Positions 4,994-12,140 of a stretch of DNA of 20,666 nucleotides are shown here, piece by piece. Within the stretch, counting starts at the first letter, position 1; every line of letters begins with the position of its first letter. Origin of the DNA: a virus. The DNA lies in IMG/VR virus record IMGVR_UViG_3300031999_000234, positions 1-20,666 of that record; one strand, 5' to 3'. The position numbers were made by a program, and so were the translations under genes. The notes beneath the pieces are model-generated. The model worked only from the letters and a program-made list of their open reading frames with translations, had not been told where the DNA came from and did no database searches.

Positions 4994-5040
4994 GAAGGCC
5001 CGCCGACGACCCCGCGCGCGGCGGTCGCTGGCGGGCCTTC
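4994..5040 (-). terminator. Strong hairpin after the holin gene, late-transcript terminator candidate
   Basis: GAAGGCCCGCC (4994-5004) and GGCGGGCCTTC (5030-5040) form a perfect 11-bp stem. Inside it, CGACC and GGTCG can add 5 more pairs. It begins 33 bases after the holin stop. The minus-strand RNA continues CTTCGCCACTTTG, a weak U-run, which is common for terminators in GC-rich genomes. Position and stem strength are the main support. Confidence 0.6.
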
Positions 5041-5073
5041 TGGCCCCGCCGTTGTCTTAAAACGGTGCAGGGG

Positions 5074-5286
5074 CTATTCGCCCGCGCCGATACCGTAGCG
5101 GGCATCTTTCCAGTTCAGGGCGTTGATGAGGACGACCCCGGCCGCTGTCAGCGCGCCGATGAGGACGGGTTTCCAGTCGGCCCAATCCATCGCCATGAGG
5201 TTCGTGAGGTCGGCCACGACGGCGGCGAGCAGGGTGCCAGCGAAGACCCTCAGCACGGTGAAGAGGATTTCCTGTGCCTGTTTCAT
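5074..5286 (-). CDS. Holin, r1t-like, 70 aa
   Basis: ATG 5286 is preceded by GGGAGGTGAC, one of the best ribosome sites in the window. The protein has two hydrophobic segments, about residues 8-28 and 40-57, joined by a short turn containing DWADWKP. A polar tail containing DARYGIG follows. Small size, two membrane spans, the Asp-Trp-Lys turn before span two and the D-x-RYG end fit the r1t-type holin family. It would form lesions in the host membrane that let the endolysin reach peptidoglycan. It follows the endolysin by 43 bases and is the last late gene before the hairpin. The order endolysin then holin is common in actinophages. Confidence 0.8.
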   Translation of the reverse strand: MKQAQEILFTVLRVFAGTLLAAVVADLTNLMAMDWADWKPVLIGALTAAGVVLINALNWKDARYGIGAGE

Positions 5287-5329
5287 GTCACCTCCCTTCG
5301 CGGTTGCGGGTCGGCAGGACAGTGCGCGG

Positions 5330-6019
5330 TCACCCCAAACGCCGCAGTTTCACAAGGTCGATGACGACCGCGATGCCGCCCTCGGGGCGCGCCGCGTCGG
5401 TGACGCTGCCGCCGTAGGCCCCCACGTTGCCGTCGAGATAGTAGGCCGTGGCCCCCCTGATGCCCTCGTCGCAGAAGCCGATATGGTCGCCAGCGCCGCC
5501 ATCCCAATCCCATATCCAAAGGTCGCCCGGCTTGCTGAGGTCGTGGGGCTTGAGCAGGCCGCGCGCCCGGCCCCACTCTTCCCACGAGGGCACGAAGGCG
5601 GGGTTCGGCGGGAAGCGCGTGAAGCCCTGTTTCTTGAGCACCCACGTGACGAAGGCCGCGCACCACGGCGAGCCGCCGCCGAGGCCCACGGCCGCGAGGT
5701 AGCGCTTGACCTCGCCGCTGTTCGAGCCGCTCGGCCATTCGTGAGTCCCGAGTTCGGCGTGCGCTCGCGCCATGACCGAGCCCCTGATGCCGGGCGGGAA
5801 GAGGCGGCGCATCGTGGCTTCGTCGAACTGCCCAGTCACCGGCATCCCGGTCGCGCGCTGCATGGCGCGCAGGTACTCGCGGGCGGGCTTGCCGATGCGC
5901 GGCGTCTCGGGGTTGAAGCCCTTGGGCTTGGGGATGCGGTGGGCGGGGTTACGGGCGTTGTGCCTGCGCACCCACTTGAGGAGGGCGTACTTCTTGCGCC
6001 GTGCGGTCGGGTCGTTCAC
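5330..6019 (-). CDS. Endolysin with PG-binding-like and CHAP domains, 229 aa
   Basis: GTG 6019 gives a GTGA junction with the preceding gene. The frame further upstream is Arg-rich shadow sequence. A basic linker region (residues 1-45) leads into a segment resembling a peptidoglycan-binding repeat (YLRAMQRATGMPVTGQFDEA and on to about residue 75). The CHAP domain follows: ELGTHEWPSGSN (89-100), SPWCAAFV with catalytic Cys120, GDLWIW (165-170), GDHIGF with catalytic His179, and DGN (196-198) as the likely third polar residue. CHAP enzymes cut peptide or amide bonds in peptidoglycan. There is no signal peptide, so release should depend on the holin. Having the wall-binding part at the N-terminus reverses the most common CHAP endolysin layout. 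Confidence 0.88.
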   Translation of the reverse strand: MNDPTARRKKYALLKWVRRHNARNPAHRIPKPKGFNPETPRIGKPAREYLRAMQRATGMPVTGQFDEATMRRLFPPGIRGSVMARAHAELGTHEWPSGSNSGEVKRYLAAVGLGGGSPWCAAFVTWVLKKQGFTRFPPNPAFVPSWEEWGRARGLLKPHDLSKPGDLWIWDWDGGAGDHIGFCDEGIRGATAYYLDGNVGAYGGSVTDAARPEGGIAVVIDLVKLRRLG

Positions 6020-6453
6020 GTCGCGCCTCCGAATATCGCGTTGCCAATCTGGTCGGCGAGGATGAGCAGGATGCCGCCGCCGATGACGATGGCCCCCCAC
6101 TTCACCGTGCGGTAGAGCTTCTTGATGTCATAGGCCTCCTCGTCGAGCTTATGCATCTCCTTCACGTGCAGGGCGTGTACCGGCAGGTGCTCCTCATGCC
6201 AGAGCGCCTTGATGCGCCGGGCGCAGTTCTTCTCGCTGTCCTCGCGGTAGGCTTCGAGTAGCAAGGTCTTCGCGAAGTAGACTTCGGCTTGCGCGAGGTG
6301 GGCGTTGAGCCCGTCCATGATGGCCGCGTGCCCGAGGTCGTTGTCCTCGTTCGTGGCCTCGATAGCTTCGAGAAGGTCGAGCGGCGTGGGGCCGCCGTTG
6401 CCCGAGGTGCGTTTCAAGATGTCACTCTTCACTCTCTCGAAGTTGTCGGCCAT
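6016..6453 (-). CDS. Tail-anchored helical protein next to endolysin, 145 aa
   Basis: ATG 6453 lies 4 bases after the stop of the hub-like gene. About 115 residues of charged, helical sequence with possible coiled coil are followed by one hydrophobic segment (about 119-138, starting WGAIVIGGG) and a short tail. That topology resembles XhlA-type hemolysin-enhancer or accessory holin proteins, although the soluble part here is longer than usual. The Cys and His residues in the middle (NCARR, HEEH, HALH) are not in a clear metal site. Placed directly before the endolysin with a GTGA junction, it is probably a lysis accessory or a membrane protein co-expressed with lysis. A virion protein cannot be excluded. 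Confidence 0.75.
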   Translation of the reverse strand: MADNFERVKSDILKRTSGNGGPTPLDLLEAIEATNEDNDLGHAAIMDGLNAHLAQAEVYFAKTLLLEAYREDSEKNCARRIKALWHEEHLPVHALHVKEMHKLDEEAYDIKKLYRTVKWGAIVIGGGILLILADQIGNAIFGGAT

Positions 6454-6457
6454 CGGG

Positions 6458-7618
6458 CTACCTTCGTTTGATGGATTTGGCCCCGGCGGCGAGCCGCGCC
6501 AGCCATGTGTCCAGCCGCTTGCTGTTCTCGCCGAACTCCAGCGTCGCCGACCACTCTAGCGGGTTGAGGGTGACGCGGGTGACCTTCTTCGTCCCGACGA
6601 TGGTGCGCGCCGGGCCGGTCATGGTGAGCATGTCGCCGGGCCGGAAGAGCAGGGCGTCGTCGTGGCCGACGTTGCCGTACACGGTCACCGCTCCCTGCAC
6701 CTGATAGTCGGCGTGGTCGCGCATGTAGCGTTGCCCCACCTTCGTCGCCTGCGCCGCCGACTGCGTACTGTCGGGAGCTTGGATGGTGTCCTGCCGGTCG
6801 ACGGTCAGGGGGCTGTTCGCCTGCACCACGACCTCGCGCGGCTTGCCCCTCTTGTTCGCGTACTGCACGCGCACCGAGTTGAAGGTCTCGTCGAGCGAGG
6901 TCTCGATGCCCCACACGGTGCCGGGGTCGTCGGCCGAGAGGCTGCGCTGCGCGCCCGCGCCGACCTGTTGGAACTCGATGGTCGTGCCGTCCCAACAGAA
7001 GTAGTCGAAGCCGAGCATGTCGTTCACCGCGTCGAGCCCCGCCCACGCGTCGTTCGGCACTTCGGTGAAGGTCAACTGGTCGACGGTGAAGGTGTCGGGG
7101 GGCAGGTCGACGGTGAAGCCGTAGCCGTGCGTGATGGCCCAGAGAATCTTGCTCGGGCGCACGTCGGTCATCACGTCACCGTTGCCGTAGAGGTGCCCCT
7201 TGAGGATTTTGATGCCCCACGGCGGCGGGTCGGCGGTGCCCGCTTGGTCGTCGTAGGTGAAGGCGGGGGCCTCACTGGTCGGCTCGGCGTGGGTGGGCGT
7301 CTTGCACTCGACCTTGACGACGACGCAGCGGCAGGTCGCGCTGCCCACCGCCTCGCGGATATGGATTTGCTTCCACATCTGCCCCGGGTCGGTGTCGATG
7401 GTCTGCCGGTGCAGGAGGTGCAGGTTCTCCCCGTCGATGTTCGCGCGGCTGTAGACGCTCACCTGATAGAACTGGTACTCGTGCGCCCGGTAGCCGCCAA
7501 TCTTCATCGTCAGGTCGACGACGCGGATGCGCCCGTCGTCGGCGCTGCCCTGCACAGGGAGCCCGCCGTACATCTCCCAGTAGACGCGGGCGTTCGGGCC
7601 GGGGCTTGAGATGGTCAC
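6458..7618 (-). CDS. Tail hub-like minor tail protein, 386 aa
   Basis: GTG 7618 makes a GTGA junction with the Gly-rich gene, and GGAGGT lies just upstream. From about residue 145 the sequence follows the pattern of the central hub (gp27/gpD-like) proteins of siphophages: RPSKILWAITHGYG, then DQLTF, WAGLDAVNDMLGFDYFCWDG and TIEF. Next come a strand-rich domain with FNSVRVQYAN (about 245-254), a GQRYMRDHADY helix, and FRPGDMLTM (about 326-334) before the C-terminal beta region. It would sit at the tail tip and connect tube and receptor-binding parts. The N-terminal 140 residues are less recognisable. Its place at the very end of the tail cluster, after adhesin-like genes, is unusual. Confidence 0.72.
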   Translation of the reverse strand: MTISSPGPNARVYWEMYGGLPVQGSADDGRIRVVDLTMKIGGYRAHEYQFYQVSVYSRANIDGENLHLLHRQTIDTDPGQMWKQIHIREAVGSATCRCVVVKVECKTPTHAEPTSEAPAFTYDDQAGTADPPPWGIKILKGHLYGNGDVMTDVRPSKILWAITHGYGFTVDLPPDTFTVDQLTFTEVPNDAWAGLDAVNDMLGFDYFCWDGTTIEFQQVGAGAQRSLSADDPGTVWGIETSLDETFNSVRVQYANKRGKPREVVVQANSPLTVDRQDTIQAPDSTQSAAQATKVGQRYMRDHADYQVQGAVTVYGNVGHDDALLFRPGDMLTMTGPARTIVGTKKVTRVTLNPLEWSATLEFGENSKRLDTWLARLAAGAKSIKRR

Positions 7619-8772
7619 GTGACCTCCATCGGGTTGTCGTCACCGTCAAGATACGTGATGTGCCCGCCGGTTGCACTGAAGCCGCGCTTGCGCTTGTAGC
7701 GCACGACGACGATGCCCGCCGCGCCGTCGCAACTGATGCCGCACTTCATATTCGGCGCGGTCTGCGTCCACGAGGCACCGCCCGAGCCGGTGTTCGGCTC
7801 GCCCGCGCTCCTGTAGGAGTCGTGCTCATCCCAAACGTCGGCGCTGCCGGTGTCACCCATGCCCGAGCCGCCTACGGCGTCAGGCTCGCTGCCCGTGCTG
7901 ACGCGGTTGCCGCCGTAGCCCGGCCACCAGTCATAGGTGCTGACGTAACCCGAGCCGCCGCCGCCCGCGCCGAAGTAGAAGCCCGAGGTGTAGACGGGTC
8001 CGGCTTCTTCCTCCTGCTTGTGGTCGCGGATGTTGCAGAAGAGGCCATCGCCGCCGTTGCCAGCGCAAGCGTCGTAGAGGCCCCCGGTGTTGTCGTGCGC
8101 TGGCGCGTAGCCACGCGTCTTTGCGCCTCCGCCACCGCCGCCCATCGGGCAGACGACGTAGGAAGAGATGCGCGAGCAGCCGCCCGCGCCGTTATAACCC
8201 TTGCCCGCGATGCCCCTGCCCGCCCAGCCGAGCGGCGATGGCGGCGTCCAGTCGACCTGAAGTTGCGACACGAGGCCGCCGCCGCCGCTCGCGCCGTCGC
8301 TAGGATAGTGGTACACCCATAGGCCACCGATGTACGAGAGCCCGCCGCCGTGCCCGCCGCCGAGGTACTCCACGCCGTCGAAGAAGGTGCTGTTGCCTTG
8401 ACTGTAGGCGGGCAGGTGGTCGTAACCTTCCACCGGCCCTTGCCTGCCGCCCATGGCGATAGCCGCCACGCTCACGGGGTGGGTGCCAGTCATCCAGACG
8501 TTCGTGGCGATGTAGACCTCGCCCCCCCCGCCGCCGCCCGCGTGCGTGTGCCCCTGCCCCCCGGTCGCCCCGCCGCCGCAGATGAGCAGGTCGCAGAAGT
8601 TACCCCCGGTGCAGGAGAAGGAGGTCGCGCCGTCGGCGGCAAAGAACTCGTGGTAGGCGTAGACCCACTCGCGCTCGCCGTCGAGGGCGCTGATGTCGAG
8701 CGAGGTGGCGGTGCGCTCGACCTCGAACATGGCCGCGTTGGTATCGTAGACGTTGAGGTTGAGGTCAGCCAC
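7615..8772 (-). CDS. Glycine-rich tail adhesin-like protein, 385 aa
   Basis: ATG 8772 overlaps the preceding stop by 8 bases. The first 55 residues are ordinary and end in a strand before DLLICGGGATGGQG. From there to about residue 350 the protein is dominated by Gly runs (GGGGGGEV, MGGGGGGAK, FGAGGGGSGY) separated by aromatic and charged segments. It closes with AAGIVVVRYKRKRG, the strand that typically ends Gly-rich phage tail domains (Gly_rich_2 type). In phage S16, a Gly-rich adhesin forms a polyglycine type II sandwich whose loops contact the receptor. By analogy this protein may be a receptor-binding tip, with variable loops between Gly runs. Ten or so Cys residues are unusually many for such a protein. 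Confidence 0.78.
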   Translation of the reverse strand: MADLNLNVYDTNAAMFEVERTATSLDISALDGEREWVYAYHEFFAADGATSFSCTGGNFCDLLICGGGATGGQGHTHAGGGGGGEVYIATNVWMTGTHPVSVAAIAMGGRQGPVEGYDHLPAYSQGNSTFFDGVEYLGGGHGGGLSYIGGLWVYHYPSDGASGGGGLVSQLQVDWTPPSPLGWAGRGIAGKGYNGAGGCSRISSYVVCPMGGGGGGAKTRGYAPAHDNTGGLYDACAGNGGDGLFCNIRDHKQEEEAGPVYTSGFYFGAGGGGSGYVSTYDWWPGYGGNRVSTGSEPDAVGGSGMGDTGSADVWDEHDSYRSAGEPNTGSGGASWTQTAPNMKCGISCDGAAGIVVVRYKRKRGFSATGGHITYLDGDDNPMEVT

Positions 8773-8932
8773 GGGCGGGCCGTATGGCGTTCCCGATGAG
8801 GTACGGCCCCGGCATCCTGACGACGAGCAACTGCCCCACGCCCGAGTCCTCGTAGGTGAAGCTCTGCTCGTCGCGGGTCACGTCGAAGATGGCTTCGTCG
8901 AAGATGGCCCCGTCGAAGATGGTTTCGCTCAC
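8765..8932 (-). CDS. Small tail-cluster protein with FD-x-A-I repeats, 55 aa
   Basis: GTG 8932 is chosen. It follows the previous stop by one base, and GAGG lies 8 bases upstream. The frame further upstream is shadow. Residues 5-17 read IFDGA, IFDEA, IFD: a 5-residue period encoded by near-identical 15-base DNA repeats (8883-8927). Similar FD-x-A repeats occur in small proteins of actinophage tail clusters, and the period recalls pentapeptide repeats, though three units are too few to build a coil. A short beta-like part follows (SFTYED, GQLLVVRMPG). It is probably an adaptor or tip protein of the tail. The 8-base overlap with the Gly-rich gene suggests coupled translation. Confidence 0.6.
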   Translation of the reverse strand: MSETIFDGAIFDEAIFDVTRDEQSFTYEDSGVGQLLVVRMPGPYLIGNAIRPARG

Positions 8933-8933
8933 C

Positions 8934-9182
8934 TCAGTACCTCGGCCACAGTTGCCCGCTGGTCTTCGGGGCTGGCCCGCCGCCCTCCCCTTGTGTCCCG
9001 ACGATTTGCCAGTAGTCGGGGTCGGCGTAGGCGGCCACGGCCCCGTCGCGGTTCCAGTTGGCCCACGTGACGTAGGTGCGCTCCTCGAAGACGCAGATGC
9101 CGTCGCGCACCGTGTCGTTGTTCCACACCGGCAGGTTGAAGTGCCCGGCAACGTCGGTGTATGCGGTGCCCCGGTCGGCCAT
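8934..9182 (-). CDS. Small tail-cluster protein, 82 aa, unknown
   Basis: ATG 9182 shares one base with the stop of the preceding gene (TGATG). The protein is rich in Trp and Tyr (four Trp in the first 60 residues) with Asn/Asp turns, as in small beta-rich virion proteins. It ends in a Gly/Pro-rich linker (EGGGPAPKTSGQLWPRY). No catalytic motif is seen. Its location between two probable adhesin-type genes makes it a likely tail-tip component. I do not recognise a family. Confidence 0.65.
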   Translation of the reverse strand: MADRGTAYTDVAGHFNLPVWNNDTVRDGICVFEERTYVTWANWNRDGAVAAYADPDYWQIVGTQGEGGGPAPKTSGQLWPRY

Positions 9183-10126
9183 CAGACGGTGCTATCGACC
9201 CAGAGCTTCGACGACGTGTAGGACATTTTCACGCAGGCTTTCGAGTCGATGGTCAGGGTGTCGCCGTTGTTCGAGGCGGCGGCGCGGTTGCAGAAGTACA
9301 CGTCTTTCATGGTCGCGACAGGGACAGCGCAGCTGCCGAGCCCGCTGTAGATAATGGCGGGGTTCGCGTACCAGCCCGACTTATAGAACCAATCGTAGCT
9401 CTCTAGGCCGCAACCGACCGGATAGATAAACGAGGTAGCGTCGTAACCCGGCCAGCCGCCCCAGTTGAGCCAGCTCGCTGCCGTCTGCCCCACCTCGCGG
9501 GTGTACCCCCCGGCCTCGCTTGACGGGCCGCCCGCCAGACGAGACGAGAGGACCCCCCCCACGTAGCCTTGCCAGAGGCGGTCGGCGGCGGCGGGGAAGT
9601 CGGTCGTGTTGAGTCGGTTATCGACGAGCCCGAGGTACACGCAGGAATCGGTGCTCACGCGAGAGGCGATGATGAGGCGGTCGATGGTGCAGCTAATCCA
9701 ATACTGGTAGCCCGTGAGCGAGCCGTTCACGTCGACCGTGTAGACGTAGGTGACCCCAACATCTGGCAAGTAGCCCGTGGCGTCGGTGATGCAGTAGTTG
9801 TCTGAGGCGTTGGGGATGGCGTTGTTCAGCGAAGCCCCGGGGACGTACTTGCGCCGCTTGTGGTTGGCCGAATCCCATGTCTCGAAGACACTCAGGTTGA
9901 CCAGCACGGCGGTCGCCGAGTCGTAGTAGGCGCAGATGAAAAAGTCGATGCCCGACGAGTTATTTGCCGCCGCGCTCTTCCAGATGCGGGCGTACTTCGC
10001 GCCGCTCGTCCACGGCGAGTCTGATTCGTTCGTGTAACCCGCCGCGAGGAGAATGGTGTTGAGGTCGGAAACGAGGGTCTGTGCGGGGTTGGCGTCGCTG
10101 CCCTTGGTGACGGCCGTGTAACTCAT
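9182..10126 (-). CDS. Virion/tail appendage protein, 314 aa
   Basis: ATG 10126 makes an ATGA junction with the preceding gene. The N-terminal part (SDLNTILLAAGYTNESD, residues about 20-36, then alternating strands with IDFFICAYYD) resembles a phage structural family in which a helix ending in AAGW/AAGY is followed by a beta domain describing surface-exposed tail or fibre proteins. The rest is beta-rich, with many Tyr, Trp, Ser and Asn and repeated strand-turn patterns, and no enzymatic residues. It probably contributes to a tail fibre or tip. The family likeness is weak and from memory. It could also be part of a side fibre. Confidence 0.65.
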   Translation of the reverse strand: MSYTAVTKGSDANPAQTLVSDLNTILLAAGYTNESDSPWTSGAKYARIWKSAAANNSSGIDFFICAYYDSATAVLVNLSVFETWDSANHKRRKYVPGASLNNAIPNASDNYCITDATGYLPDVGVTYVYTVDVNGSLTGYQYWISCTIDRLIIASRVSTDSCVYLGLVDNRLNTTDFPAAADRLWQGYVGGVLSSRLAGGPSSEAGGYTREVGQTAASWLNWGGWPGYDATSFIYPVGCGLESYDWFYKSGWYANPAIIYSGLGSCAVPVATMKDVYFCNRAAASNNGDTLTIDSKACVKMSYTSSKLWVDSTV

Positions 10127-10647
10127 TCTGCCTCCGTAGCGATGTAGGTGAGGGTGACGCCGACCTTGACCTCGGTGCCGTGCAGACTTTGGATGCGGTA
10201 GGGCACGTCGGCCGAATCGGCGAACCCGTCAGGCAGCGGTGAGAGGTCGGTATCGATGGCCGCGTCGCCGTCGATGTAGTCGAACATGCAGCCCGAGCCG
10301 TCTACCGGGTCGGTGCCGGGTTCGCGAGCAACCTCTTCCGCGTCGTCGCGCTGCGCGGCCGTGACGTAGAGGCGCAGGCGGCAGGCGTAGGTCGTTTCAA
10401 GGTGCAGGAGGCGGTAGCCGGGGGCGATGGTGACCGTGCCGGTCTGCTCCTCCTCGAAGTCGAGAACGCCGGTCTCGAAGAAGACCGTGGTGCGCTGCAC
10501 GATGGCCACGTAGCCCGGCACGAGCTTGGCGACCGGGATGGAGGCGTCGTCGATTTCGTGGTCTTCGAGGTACTTCGTGCGCGAGACCTGCTTGCTCGGG
10601 TCGTTACTGCCGGTGATGCCCGTGGATGAGTGCCTCACGCCGGTCAT
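10123..10647 (-). CDS. Beta-sandwich tail appendage protein, 174 aa
   Basis: ATG 10647 makes an ATGA junction. The longer frame upstream is Arg/His-rich shadow of the hub-like gene. After a polar N-terminus containing TGITGSNDPS, the segment APGYRLLHLETTYACRLRLY and following TAAQRDDAE (about residues 76-104) matches a beta domain found in many phage tail fibres and surface proteins: a PGY-LL strand, R-x-R-L-Y strand, then a polar Arg/Asp turn. The C-terminal part has PYRIQSLHG and closing strands. No catalytic motif. It is probably a structural domain of the tail tip or a fibre, acting with its neighbours. Confidence in the fold is moderate, in the exact role low. Confidence 0.68.
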   Translation of the reverse strand: MTGVRHSSTGITGSNDPSKQVSRTKYLEDHEIDDASIPVAKLVPGYVAIVQRTTVFFETGVLDFEEEQTGTVTIAPGYRLLHLETTYACRLRLYVTAAQRDDAEEVAREPGTDPVDGSGCMFDYIDGDAAIDTDLSPLPDGFADSADVPYRIQSLHGTEVKVGVTLTYIATEAE

Positions 10648-11306
10648 GTCCCGGTGGCCCCCCAGACGTTGCTCGACGCCTGCGGCCCCTGCTCGGTGCT
10701 CCAGTTGTCGAGGTCGCTGTCGATGATGACCGTGCGGAACGCCTTGTGGTCTTGCAGGGCCGCCATCTTCGGGGCGAAGGTCATCGCGTAGCCGGTCGAG
10801 GAATCGACCGCCGTGGCGATGGTATGCAGGCGGCCACGGAAGAGGTCGTGAGTCACGGCGTCGACCGTGTACGTGATGACCAGCGCGGCCAGCGGCGCGG
10901 GTGCGCGAGCCAAGTCTGAGGCGACCGTCATGCTGCACGCCTTCGGGCCGCCCCGGTCGTCGAGTTCGATGGTCAGCTCGGTCAACTCAGCGACGGCGAT
11001 GGGAAAGCCCGCCAGCGTGACAGAGAGGCCCCGTAGCGCCGCTTCCACGCGCGCGGGGGCCAGCCATCCTATATCGTCGGTTTCGGGCAGCGACGGGGCT
11101 TCTGCGATGGACAGCCGGGCGAAGCCCCCGGCGACGCTCACGCCCCCCCGAGCCATGAGCGTGTCCCACCCGTAGGGCGCAGCCATCAGCCACGCCACGC
11201 CACCCAGAGACACGCCCCCGGCGGCGCGCATCTCAGACGCGCCACTCAGGTCAGCGGTGCCTCCGAGGGCGATGCCGCCTACGGCGTCAAGGGCAACGTC
11301 GGCCAC
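10644..11306 (-). CDS. N-terminal hub-like minor tail protein, 220 aa
   Basis: The start is GTG 11306, directly after the TAA of the preceding gene with no gap. Residues 10-61 hold three GG(I/V)(A/S)(L/V)(G/A)G units spaced 20 and 24 residues apart. From about residue 90 the sequence resembles the first beta domain of siphophage hub or minor tail proteins: ELTIELDDRGG, ITYTV (about 144), HDLFRGRLHTI, YAMTFAPKMAALQD, then VIIDSDLDNWS. In related proteins this FRGR domain continues into the rest of the hub. Here the protein ends soon after, and a hub C-terminal-like protein is found 3 kb further on. Either a split hub or a separate adaptor is possible. Confidence 0.62.
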   Translation of the reverse strand: MADVALDAVGGIALGGTADLSGASEMRAAGGVSLGGVAWLMAAPYGWDTLMARGGVSVAGGFARLSIAEAPSLPETDDIGWLAPARVEAALRGLSVTLAGFPIAVAELTELTIELDDRGGPKACSMTVASDLARAPAPLAALVITYTVDAVTHDLFRGRLHTIATAVDSSTGYAMTFAPKMAALQDHKAFRTVIIDSDLDNWSTEQGPQASSNVWGATGT

Positions 11307-11702
11307 TTAGGTCGCCGACCACACGAGGTCGCCAGCAAGGAACTTCGGGGTCTGCCCGGCGACGATGGTCTTCGGCGTGGCGAGGATGAGGTACCAGTAG
11401 CGCGTGCCGTTTGTGGCCGCGCTCCACGCCTCGACCGCGAGGATGTCGTCGTCGTAGTCCACGGTAGCGGTCAGCCACGCCACGTCGGCGGTGTTGCTCA
11501 GGCTCCCGGCCCCGTCGTTCGTCCAGCCGCTCTGCGCAAAGGTCTTGCGGCCGTAGTTCCCTGCCGTCACTTCGGTGCCCGCGACGGTCTTGCTCGGGGT
11601 CGTGATGACCAGTGAGAGGTACACCGTCGCTGGCCCCTGAAAGGCGGTGCCGTTGGCGGCGGCGTCGGCGATGAGGTGTGCCCATTCTGCGGCTGCTGGC
11701 AT
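11307..11702 (-). CDS. Tail fibre-like beta protein, 131 aa
   Basis: ATG 11702 has AAGGAG five bases upstream. A short N-terminal helix (WAHLIADAAANG) precedes a beta domain containing VYLSLVITTPSKTVAGTEVT, GNYGRKTF, LSNTADVAWLTAT, and AGQTPKFLAGDLVWSAT at the end. That motif order (TAGTEV...Y-x-R..., SNTADV..., AGDTxKFxAG-L) is common in small phage tail fibre or neck-appendage proteins. It probably forms a trimeric or multimeric beta-sandwich at the tail tip. It lies immediately upstream of the hub-like gene with no gap. Family assignment is by remembered pattern, and the precise virion location is unknown. Confidence 0.68.
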   Translation of the reverse strand: MPAAAEWAHLIADAAANGTAFQGPATVYLSLVITTPSKTVAGTEVTAGNYGRKTFAQSGWTNDGAGSLSNTADVAWLTATVDYDDDILAVEAWSAATNGTRYWYLILATPKTIVAGQTPKFLAGDLVWSAT

Positions 11703-11711
11703 GAGGTCTCC

Positions 11712-12140
11712 TTAGAGCGCGTCGAGATAGCGCAGGTTGATGTCGACGAAGCGCATACGGGCCGCGTCGCTGGCGAAGTCGTCGACCCGCACCGGGGGGT
11801 CGCTCTTGAAGACCCTCGCCGTCCACGGCGCCGTAGCCCCGCGCATCTGCAACGAGAAGGTGCAGGTGTCGCTGGCGACGAAGGCGCAGAGGTTGCTCCA
11901 CTGGCGTTCGAGGTGGTCGGCGGCGGTCTCGCCCTGAGTCTCGACGCCTCGCAGGCGCACGCGCGCCGCGATGCTGCCGTAGTCGCTGATGTAGTCAGCT
12001 CCTTGCACCGGCTCGGCGGCGAGTGCGTTCGTGAGCGTCGCCACGCTGCGCGTCGGAGGCGTGATGACAAGCGGCCACTGGCAGGAGAGGACCATCGTGC
12101 CAAGGGTGCCGTGCGTGATGCTGATGGTCGCGCTAGGCAT
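11712..12140 (-). CDS. Distal-tail-like minor tail protein, 142 aa
   Basis: ATG 12140 overlaps the tape measure stop by 8 bases. The protein is beta-rich: HGTLGTMVLSCQWPLVI at the start, RVRLRGV in the middle, then HLERQWSNLCAFVASDTCTFSLQMRG and VDINLRYL near the end. The pattern of an early strand pair, a helix placed before a data-range-like strand, and a closing strand is seen in small distal-tail proteins that cap the tube below the tape measure. Gene position, immediately after the tape measure, fits that role. No sequence motif proves it, and the match to the Dit family is weak. Confidence 0.6.
   Translation of the reverse strand: MPSATISITHGTLGTMVLSCQWPLVITPPTRSVATLTNALAAEPVQGADYISDYGSIAARVRLRGVETQGETAADHLERQWSNLCAFVASDTCTFSLQMRGATAPWTARVFKSDPPVRVDDFASDAARMRFVDINLRYLDAL

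Larger units (their letters stand above)
4512..5073. other. Non-coding stretch of about 560 bases between lysis and early genes
   Basis: No credible gene is found. The stretch holds the terminator candidate after the holin gene, two palindromes (4920-4933, 4958-4973), the second copy of the 24-base motif, hairpins at 4689-4722 and 4738-4763, and three copies of TTCAGGGGC (4675-4683, 4778-4786, 4936-4944). This density of dyads suggests a control region or a structured RNA. Confidence 0.5.

Noticed and set aside
3680-5073. Attachment site or integrase remnant in the non-coding stretches
   Set aside because: No integrase, recombinase or tRNA-like sequence is visible, and the direct repeats are too short to be convincing core sites.
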